A stretch of DNA of 10,158 bases from Lentisphaerota bacterium (lineage in GTDB: Bacteria > Verrucomicrobiota > Lentisphaeria > Oligosphaerales > Oligosphaeraceae), in assembly GCA_012800565.1 (NCBI GenBank), contig JAAZIZ010000194.1:1-10158 (forward strand). The letters run 5' to 3'. The notes beneath the pieces are model-generated. The model was given only the letters and a program-made list of their open reading frames with translations. It had not been told where the DNA came from and did no database searches. Of this stretch, positions 4,723 to 10,158 are shown piece after piece; the first letter of the stretch is position 1; every line of letters begins with the position of its first letter. The position numbers and the translations under genes are program-made.

Positions 4723-7461
4723 ATGAAAAATATCCGCTTATTTTTTCTGCTGACCGTAGTGCTGACCAAGTTCCTTTCAGCACAGGGAACCGCAGTCCCG
4801 GACTTCACTTTCGAGGCGATAAGTCAACCGGACGACCCGCACACTGTCAGCCTGCGGCGTGGCGAACAGGCCATGCAGGAAAAATTATACCAGCTGGCAT
4901 GTGAGCATTTTCTTGCTTATCGGGAAGCGGTCAAGGGACGCCAGCCGGAATTCGCCACTGCGACTGCTAAGTTGACAGAAGCATACCTGGAACTGGGTGA
5001 CTTGCAGGCAGCAGAACTGTGCCTGAAAGAGAATGAACGCCAGCAAGTTCAAAAACTGCCTGTCCATATCCAGGCCTGGCTGAGAATCCTGCAAGCGCAA
5101 CTGGCTTTCAAGCGCACCTTATGGGATGAATGCCTGCACTTGGCCCGGCCATTGCTTAAGGACAACAGCCTCCATGATTATCGCCGTCAGGCCGTACTGT
5201 TGTGTGCGGACTGCCTGGCGCAAAAAAAAGATTGGCCTGATGTAGTGACGGTCATCAAGGACTACAGCGCCGAACTGCCTGCTACTCAGGATGCGGATTT
5301 TCCCTTGTTTTCGCGCCTGGCGCGTGCATATCTGGCCAGTGGGGAATACGTTCAGGCGGAACAAATCCTAAGCTCCATCGAATCCAGGGTGCTGCCGAAT
5401 GACCAGCTGGAATTTGCCTTGCTGCAGGTAATCGCCCGCACCGGACAGGGGCAGTTTGCTGAAGTATATGCACTGTTTCAGAAAATCGAAAGCCGCTGTC
5501 CGGAGCATCCGGATGCCGACTGGTGGAAGATGCTCTGGGAATTGGCTGAGCTTGGTTTTGCCCGCCAGAGTTTTACTGAAGCCGAGAATGTCTACAGCCT
5601 GGCGTCACGCGTGGCATTGAACCATGCCGACCAGAGCCGTTGCAGCATCCGCATAGCTGACTGTCAGATCAAGTCCGGGCGCATCGCCCAAGCCAAGAAT
5701 ACCTTGGAAAATTTCCGCCGTGATTTCTCCGACCGCCCAGAATATTATGCTATGACCATTAAGCTTGCCGAATTGCTGCTGGACAGCGGCGCGACCATGA
5801 AAGCGGCGGAGCTTTTCGGAGAGGTAGCTAAAAATACACAGCAACCAGCAGATATCCGCTATGACGCTTATATCCGCCAGGCCGGCTGTTTTGAAAAAGA
5901 TGGCCAATATCTGGAGGCCATTGCCACCTACAGCAAAGCCGCTGCACTCGCAGTAGATACTGCCGCCCCTGCTCAGGCTGATTGGACCAAAGCTGCAGCA
6001 GCCTGGCGCTGGGCGGCTCAAGCCGCAGTCACTGCCAAAGATTTGCCCCAGGCCATTGAAGCTTACCGGAAGTTGCTGGATGAACAGTTCAAGGACTGCC
6101 CTCCGGCCAGAACCGCTCGCTTTGAATTGGCAAAATGCTATTTCGAACTGGGGAAATACAGCGAGGCTGAGAAAGAATTCACCCAGTTCATAACCGAAAA
6201 GCCGGAGGATAAACTGCTTTGGGAAGCCAGGCTTAAAAACGGCATCGCCCGTCGCCTGCAGGCTAAATCAGTGGAAGCTCTGGCAGGCGTCAGTGACGAA
6301 CTGCTGGCCATTGGGCGGGAATGTCCGCATCAGGAGGTGGCCATACAGGCTTTTTATGAAAGTTACCGCGCAGCCGAGAATACTGCTCAGCCACCGGTAC
6401 AGGCGGTAAGCGTTTTGCAGACCGCTTTGCAGAAATATCCCGATGCCGAGGATGCGCCTTTATGGAAATACCTGCAAATAAAAGCTTTTTTCGCTTCCGG
6501 ACGCTCCGCTCAGGCTTTGGCTCTGGTGGATGAGTTTCTATCTGGCGATGCAGACCAAAAAGCGGGCGGCAAATCATACCGCCAGCTGCCGGTCGCAGCG
6601 TATGCCTTTCTGGCGGCGGGAGACCACTACCTTTCGCTGGCCTTGGAAGGCGCCAGCGATTCAAGCTCAGGAGAATACTTGCTGCAGCCATTACCGGCAC
6701 CGGTAGCCAGAGAGGAAATCATCCAGGCCCAGAAATTCTACAGCCTGTTGCGTCGTCCCCAATTCAATTCGCCCCTGGTCCCGTTGGGAATGTATGAATC
6801 CGCCCGCTGTTCATTCCTGCTGGGACAATTGGAAAACGCCCGCAATATCCTGCTTGAGCTGCTCAAAGGCGAGCCGTTCAAGCTGAACGGGCAGTTGCAG
6901 ACCAAGGTCGAGATGCTTTTGGGCGATGTCCTGGCGCAGGAGCGGAATTTTGAGGAAGCACTGAAGTATTTCGCCCAGGCCCGCAATTCCGGCAAAGACA
7001 GCAATTTAGGTTATGCTGCTCTTGGTCGTCAGGCAGAGATGTACCGGCAATTGGCTGTGGACAACCCTGCGTCGTTGGAGAAAGCGCTGGATTGCCTGCA
7101 GAGCATCCTGCGCCCCGATTCTTCCGCTGCTCCGGCAATAAAAGAAATCGCACTCTTCCAGATGGGCAACTGTCTGCTTGACAAGGGCAACCAGGAGCAG
7201 GCGGAAAAATGCTTCGAGGAGATCTACTTGAACTATGTCAGTGACCGGCAGAACAATATCCATCGCGAGTGGCGATATTACTGCCTGAGCGTGTTCAAAC
7301 TAGGAGGGCTGCTGCGGCAAAAAGGCGATCTGGACTCCTTGCGCAAAGCCGCCCGCCTGTACCAGGACCTCAGCAATTCAAACCTTCCCCGTGCTAATGA
7401 AGCCCGTGATTTGGCGCAAGAGATTCGCAGCCGGTACAATCTCGGGGAAGGGCAGAACTGA
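4723..7461 (+). CDS. Large exported TPR-repeat protein
   Basis: A 912-residue protein with a Sec signal peptide (MKNIRLFF start, hydrophobic to about 18, likely cleavage after Ala20 in FLSAQG), so probably periplasmic or associated with the outer membrane. No lipobox is visible. The rest is almost wholly helical with many TPR-like 34-residue units. The clearest lie near residues 77-110, 196-226, 307-340, 382-415, 466-499 and 811-845, with typical motifs such as CYFELGKYSEAEKEF and CLLDKGNQEQAEKCF. No catalytic domain was found. TPR solenoids bind other proteins; BamD and YbgF/CpoB are smaller envelope examples. The gene starts 3 nt after the lipoprotein stop (TGATTGATG), so it is probably translated from the same mRNA and coupled. 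I infer that it serves as a scaffold for the MCE system or for outer-membrane assembly. The precise function is unknown. Confidence 0.85.
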   Translation: MKNIRLFFLLTVVLTKFLSAQGTAVPDFTFEAISQPDDPHTVSLRRGEQAMQEKLYQLACEHFLAYREAVKGRQPEFATATAKLTEAYLELGDLQAAELCLKENERQQVQKLPVHIQAWLRILQAQLAFKRTLWDECLHLARPLLKDNSLHDYRRQAVLLCADCLAQKKDWPDVVTVIKDYSAELPATQDADFPLFSRLARAYLASGEYVQAEQILSSIESRVLPNDQLEFALLQVIARTGQGQFAEVYALFQKIESRCPEHPDADWWKMLWELAELGFARQSFTEAENVYSLASRVALNHADQSRCSIRIADCQIKSGRIAQAKNTLENFRRDFSDRPEYYAMTIKLAELLLDSGATMKAAELFGEVAKNTQQPADIRYDAYIRQAGCFEKDGQYLEAIATYSKAAALAVDTAAPAQADWTKAAAAWRWAAQAAVTAKDLPQAIEAYRKLLDEQFKDCPPARTARFELAKCYFELGKYSEAEKEFTQFITEKPEDKLLWEARLKNGIARRLQAKSVEALAGVSDELLAIGRECPHQEVAIQAFYESYRAAENTAQPPVQAVSVLQTALQKYPDAEDAPLWKYLQIKAFFASGRSAQALALVDEFLSGDADQKAGGKSYRQLPVAAYAFLAAGDHYLSLALEGASDSSSGEYLLQPLPAPVAREEIIQAQKFYSLLRRPQFNSPLVPLGMYESARCSFLLGQLENARNILLELLKGEPFKLNGQLQTKVEMLLGDVLAQERNFEEALKYFAQARNSGKDSNLGYAALGRQAEMYRQLAVDNPASLEKALDCLQSILRPDSSAAPAIKEIALFQMGNCLLDKGNQEQAEKCFEEIYLNYVSDRQNNIHREWRYYCLSVFKLGGLLRQKGDLDSLRKAARLYQDLSNSNLPRANEARDLAQEIRSRYNLGEGQN

Positions 7462-7529
7462 ACCGCGCCGAAAAGTCCATATTTTTACCGCAACGGAGTT
7501 TTTTCGCTTCTAATTCGTCATCTGCTAAT

Positions 7530-7534
7530 AAGGA
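7530..7534 (+). promoter_or_regulatory. RBS of the SurA/PpiC-like gene
   Basis: AAGGA ends 6 nt before the ATG at 7541. It is strong and well placed, so this gene can initiate independently of the TPR gene 79 nt upstream. No convincing promoter or terminator was seen in that 79-nt gap. Confidence 0.6.
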
Positions 7535-7540
7535 ATAATC

Positions 7541-8578
7541 ATGTATTTTCGTATGCTGTGTATCCTTGGCCTTGCCTTGGCCGGTCAGTTGCTGGCCCAG
7601 GAGTTTTTTTCCTATGGTGATTCGTTGCTGGCCGTAGTCGGAGATAAGGTCATTACTGCTTATGAAATCAAGCAGGCAGCCGCACTGGAGGAATCACGTC
7701 TTCCCCGCGATTTGAGTCCGCAACAGCATGAGGAACGGATCATTGAAATCCGGCGCCAAACCCTGACCCGGGCTATTGAACACGAATTGATTTTCCTGGA
7801 ATTCCAGGCTCTGAAAGCCACGGTACCGGTCACTTTCCTGCAGGAACGGCTGGATTTGGTGATCCAGGAACAGGCTGCAGGCGATAGAGCAAAATTCGAA
7901 GACCTGCTTTATCGCGAAAATATGACGCTGCAGGAGTTCACTGACAAGCTCAGCAAGAACCTGGCGGTGGAAATGCTCCTCTATGACCGGGTGAACAGCG
8001 GCATCTCCATCCCGGAACCTAGAATTCAGGCATATTACCAGGAACACGCTGAAGAATTCCGCCAGCAGATGCAATTCCGCCTGGAAGTAATTCAACTGAA
8101 AAAGGATGGCCGCTACGCTGGCAAATTGCCCGAGACTTGTGCCGAAATCCGCCAACGCCTGGCCGCCGGAGAGCCATTCAATGCCCTGGCCAAGCAGTAC
8201 TCGGAGGGAGCACAAGCCGCTCAGGGCGGAGACCAGGGCTGGATGACCTCCCTGAATGAAAAACTGTATGAGGTGGTGAAAAAGCTCAAAATTGGAGAAT
8301 GCAGTAAAACTGACCTGGAGTTGGGTGGCAGTATCTATCTGGTCAGGCTGAAAGACTTCATTCGGGGAGCGGATACACTTAATCCGGAGATTGCCGCGAA
8401 AATCCGCCGCCGCCTGGAACAGGAAGAGGAACAACAGCGATATCGCAAGTTTATTCAGGAACTCTATGGCAAATATAAAGTTAAGCGCATGGATGGAAGC
8501 AACTGGCCGGAAAGGCCAGCGGGGACAATTCTGCGGCAGCCTCTGGAAGCCAGCAGAAAATACAGACTGACAGAATAG
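7541..8578 (+). CDS. SurA/PpiC-like periplasmic peptidyl-prolyl isomerase
   Basis: Predicted periplasmic foldase/chaperone for exported and outer-membrane proteins. It has 345 residues. The signal peptide is at about 1-19 (LCILGLALAGQLLA, cleavage near Ala19/Gln20). The SurA-type N-terminal chaperone domain starts at SLLAVVGDKVITAYEIKQA (28-46), the usual 'vV.d.vIt.yei' pattern, and continues as helices to about 175. One parvulin (PpiC) domain covers about 178-272: FRLEVIQLKK (179-188), then FNALAKQYSEGAQAAQGGDQ (213-232) with the GGDQGW element, then a closing YLVRLKDF (266-273). A C-terminal helix (about 280-313) matches the SurA fold. E. coli SurA has about 428 residues and two parvulin domains; this protein has one, like many SurA-like proteins elsewhere. 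It lies downstream of the TPR gene, probably in the same transcription unit, and ends at a likely terminator. Confidence 0.88.
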   Translation: MYFRMLCILGLALAGQLLAQEFFSYGDSLLAVVGDKVITAYEIKQAAALEESRLPRDLSPQQHEERIIEIRRQTLTRAIEHELIFLEFQALKATVPVTFLQERLDLVIQEQAAGDRAKFEDLLYRENMTLQEFTDKLSKNLAVEMLLYDRVNSGISIPEPRIQAYYQEHAEEFRQQMQFRLEVIQLKKDGRYAGKLPETCAEIRQRLAAGEPFNALAKQYSEGAQAAQGGDQGWMTSLNEKLYEVVKKLKIGECSKTDLELGGSIYLVRLKDFIRGADTLNPEIAAKIRRRLEQEEEQQRYRKFIQELYGKYKVKRMDGSNWPERPAGTILRQPLEASRKYRLTE

Positions 8579-8624
8579 AGGCAAAACAGCTTAAAATAAT
8601 TCCAGGACTGTTGCCTTGATTTTT
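8579..8624 (+). terminator. Probable Rho-independent terminator after the SurA-like gene
   Basis: Starting right after the TAG stop, AGGCAA-AA-CAG (8579-8589) pairs with CTGTTGCCT (8608-8616). This gives a 9-bp stem with a two-A bulge and an 18-nt AT-rich loop, followed by TGATTTTT with a run of five Ts at 8620-8624. The stem is only moderately GC-rich and the loop is long, so efficiency may be partial. Its place between two transcription units supports the call. Confidence 0.5.
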
Positions 8625-8653
8625 GCACGACTCCTGAGTTTCTTATCTTCCGA

Positions 8654-8683
8654 TAGACTTTCCTTTATGTCGCTGACAATAAT
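8654..8683 (+). promoter_or_regulatory. Possible sigma-70-type promoter for the TolC-like gene
   Basis: TAGACT (8654-8659, 4 of 6 matches to TTGACA) and AATAAT (8678-8683, 5 of 6 to TATAAT) are separated by 18 nt. They lie downstream of the terminator and about 85 nt before the TolC-like start. The region 8625-8768 holds no credible gene, so a promoter is expected here. This particular pair is only the best match by eye. Confidence 0.25.
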
Positions 8684-8768
8684 TCCCGCCATAATTGCGT
8701 TTGGATAGGTATTCCCAGCTGATATTGCAGAACATTTCCTTTCCCGAATTTTTGGCGCGAGAGAAAAA

Positions 8769-10158
8769 ATGCCACGACAGAGAATTTGCCTCGGAATGCG
8801 TTTATTATGGTTTGCGATGCCGCTTCTGCTCACGGCCTGCCGTTCCACCAGTGACTGGCGTAAACAGGCCGACCAGAAAGCTCAATCGCTGCTGCAAGCT
8901 GGTCAGCAGTCTGTCACCGGCAAAACTGAGCCGATCAGAGTGGAGACACCGGCAGAAACCCTGCGCCGGCGGTTGCTGCTGGACCAGAATCTGCAATATC
9001 TGGCTCCCGCCTCCCTGGGCATCCGGGACTTGCCGGACACTCAACGCTGGCAGGGCAGCAAACACCTGCTGTCGGAGCAGAGTGCTCCAGGCACGGAGTG
9101 GAACAGCAAGGAGCCGCTGCAGTTCAGCATCATCCAGGCATTGCAGGTCGCAGCCGCTAACAGCCGCGAATTCCAAGCCCAGAAAGACCGCCTTTTCTCC
9201 GCTGCCCTGACCCTGGATTTGGAAGCCGATGATTTTCGCAATACTTTCTCCGGGATGCTGCAGGAATCCATGGGCACCAGCGGCAACGGGGATTCCCGCC
9301 TGACCGGCAGCAACAGCTCCGGAGTAGCCGGAATAACCAGAAAATTCAAGAACGGCCTCGAATTCTCCAGTGCCATTTCCGTCAATCTGGTCAAGATGCT
9401 GACCGGTGACCACGCCTCTTTCTGGGGAGTTTTGGGCGATGCCAGCATTTCTGTGCCTCTGCTGCGGGGCGCAGGAGAATTTATAGTCCAGGAGCCGCTG
9501 CGGCAGGCGGAACGCAATCTGCTCTATGCTGTCCGGGAATTCGAACAATATAAAAAAGATTTCGCCTACAATATCGTTCAGTCCTATCTTAATACTCTGC
9601 AGGCGGCCCAGAAAGTACGCAATCAGGCCGAGAATTATAAACGGGTGGTTGCCTCAACCCGCCGTTCCCGCCGCATGGCCAACGCCGGGCGATTGCCGGA
9701 ATATCAGTTCGACCAAGCAGTGCAGGATGAATTGCGCGCCCGTGACTCCTGGATCGCGGCCTGTCAGAGCAATGCCAACAGCCTGGATAGCTTCAAAATC
9801 CTGGTCGGCCTGCCGACCGATGCCCAGATTGTACTGCAGGAACAGGAGCTGGCCAATCTGGCCCAGGATTTGCAGGGACTGACAACCGGCAAACCACCAG
9901 TCGATTACAGCGGTGAAATCCCGCCCGCAGACGCAGAGGTGATTTTGTCTGAGCCGGACGACAGCAACGCCGGCAAATACGAAATTCAAGAAGTCAAGGC
10001 TATAGCCATTGCGTTTCGGGAACGGCTTGATCTGCAGACCCTTTCTGATCGAGTTGCGGATGCTCAGCGCAAGGTTCTCATCGCTGAAGACGCATTGCGG
10101 GCAGAATTGACCCTGGGCGGCTCAGCTGCCGTCGGGCAACGCCGCTCATATTCCAACA
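8769..10158 (+). CDS. TolC-family outer-membrane efflux lipoprotein (3' end outside window)
   Basis: Partial gene, open to the window edge: 463 codons and no stop. It encodes an outer-membrane channel-tunnel protein for efflux or type I secretion. The signal peptide ends in a clear lipobox, LLTAC, making Cys24 the lipidated residue. After an approximately 90-residue N-terminal stretch comes the first outer-membrane efflux (OEP) repeat, starting with LQFSIIQALQVAAANSREFQ (117-136). It continues through the SVPLLRGAGE element (228-237) and a long helix pair to LDSFKILVGLP (339-349). An acidic, Pro-rich linker (about 370-404) precedes the second repeat, IQEVKAIAIAFRERLDLQTL onward (406-425), reaching AELTLGGSA (445-453) at the first following beta strand. 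The start could also be the ATG at 8796 (residue 10), which still leaves a short signal peptide; the Shine-Dalgarno for 8769 is a weak GAGAG. It is probably a separate transcription unit. An adaptor and pump may follow outside the window. Confidence 0.9.
   Translation, partial: MPRQRICLGMRLLWFAMPLLLTACRSTSDWRKQADQKAQSLLQAGQQSVTGKTEPIRVETPAETLRRRLLLDQNLQYLAPASLGIRDLPDTQRWQGSKHLLSEQSAPGTEWNSKEPLQFSIIQALQVAAANSREFQAQKDRLFSAALTLDLEADDFRNTFSGMLQESMGTSGNGDSRLTGSNSSGVAGITRKFKNGLEFSSAISVNLVKMLTGDHASFWGVLGDASISVPLLRGAGEFIVQEPLRQAERNLLYAVREFEQYKKDFAYNIVQSYLNTLQAAQKVRNQAENYKRVVASTRRSRRMANAGRLPEYQFDQAVQDELRARDSWIAACQSNANSLDSFKILVGLPTDAQIVLQEQELANLAQDLQGLTTGKPPVDYSGEIPPADAEVILSEPDDSNAGKYEIQEVKAIAIAFRERLDLQTLSDRVADAQRKVLIAEDALRAELTLGGSAAVGQRRSYSN

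Noticed and set aside
7469..7508. Possible terminator or hairpin between the TPR and SurA-like genes
   Set aside because: Only a CGAAAA/TTTTCG pairing with a long loop is available and no GC-rich stem precedes the T-run, so termination here is unlikely.
7694..8584. 296-codon open frame on the minus strand
   Set aside because: It lies wholly antisense to the SurA/PpiC-like gene, whose motifs are clear. The protein has no recognisable pattern and reflects the codon bias of the real gene.
8695..9210. 171-codon + strand frame starting at TTG
   Set aside because: It overlaps the TolC-like gene in another frame, has Arg/Ser/Cys-rich low-quality sequence and no domain. The TolC frame carries a lipobox and OEP motifs and stays open to the window edge.

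Overview
The window comes from a Gram-negative-type (diderm) bacterium. Every recognisable product belongs to the cell envelope: an MCE/Mla-type phospholipid ABC transporter, its outer-membrane lipoprotein partner, a large exported TPR protein, a SurA/PpiC-type periplasmic chaperone and a TolC-type lipoprotein channel. All genes lie on the + strand, are tightly spaced and have moderately GC-rich codon use. A STAS-MlaE fusion, a PqiC-like lipoprotein in the Mla locus, a very large TPR protein and a lipidated TolC homologue together suggest the PVC superphylum (Lentisphaerota/Verrucomicrobiota-like). That placement is an inference from general familiarity, not from a search.

Layout. Bases 1-178 are a leader. 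It begins AT-rich and carries three copies of the 7-mer TGACGCT (two direct, one inverted, the last two able to form a stem-loop). ORF1 (179-877) is an unrecognised 232-residue, cysteine-containing, probably cytoplasmic helical protein. The transporter follows: mlaE with an N-terminal STAS-like domain (928-2088), the ATPase mlaF (2123-2890), a perfect 7-bp hairpin in the gap (2901-2917), the MCE substrate-binding protein mlaD (2972-4165), and a PqiC/ABC_trans_aux lipoprotein (4162-4719) overlapping mlaD by ATGA. A 912-residue secreted TPR protein (4723-7461) starts 3 nt after the lipoprotein gene stops. After 79 nt comes a SurA/PpiC-like foldase (7541-8578), followed at once by a plausible intrinsic terminator (8579-8624). 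A separate unit then begins with a TolC-family lipoprotein (8769-10158), cut off by the window edge; it has no stop codon inside the window.

How the genes fit together. MlaE and MlaF would form the inner-membrane permease/ATPase, with the fused STAS domain standing in for MlaB. MlaD would form the periplasmic MCE ring, and its long helical tail could reach toward the outer membrane. The PqiC-like lipoprotein would dock that tail at the outer membrane. The MCE protein has sequence features of PqiB (the LLTGQ loop and the IRGK C-terminus), so the system looks like a single-ring hybrid of the Mla and Pqi designs. Tight spacing ties the TPR protein, and more loosely the SurA-like chaperone, to the same transcription unit. 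ORF1 at the head and the TPR protein are the best candidates for undescribed components of this transport system. No mobile element, CRISPR array, tRNA or rRNA is visible.
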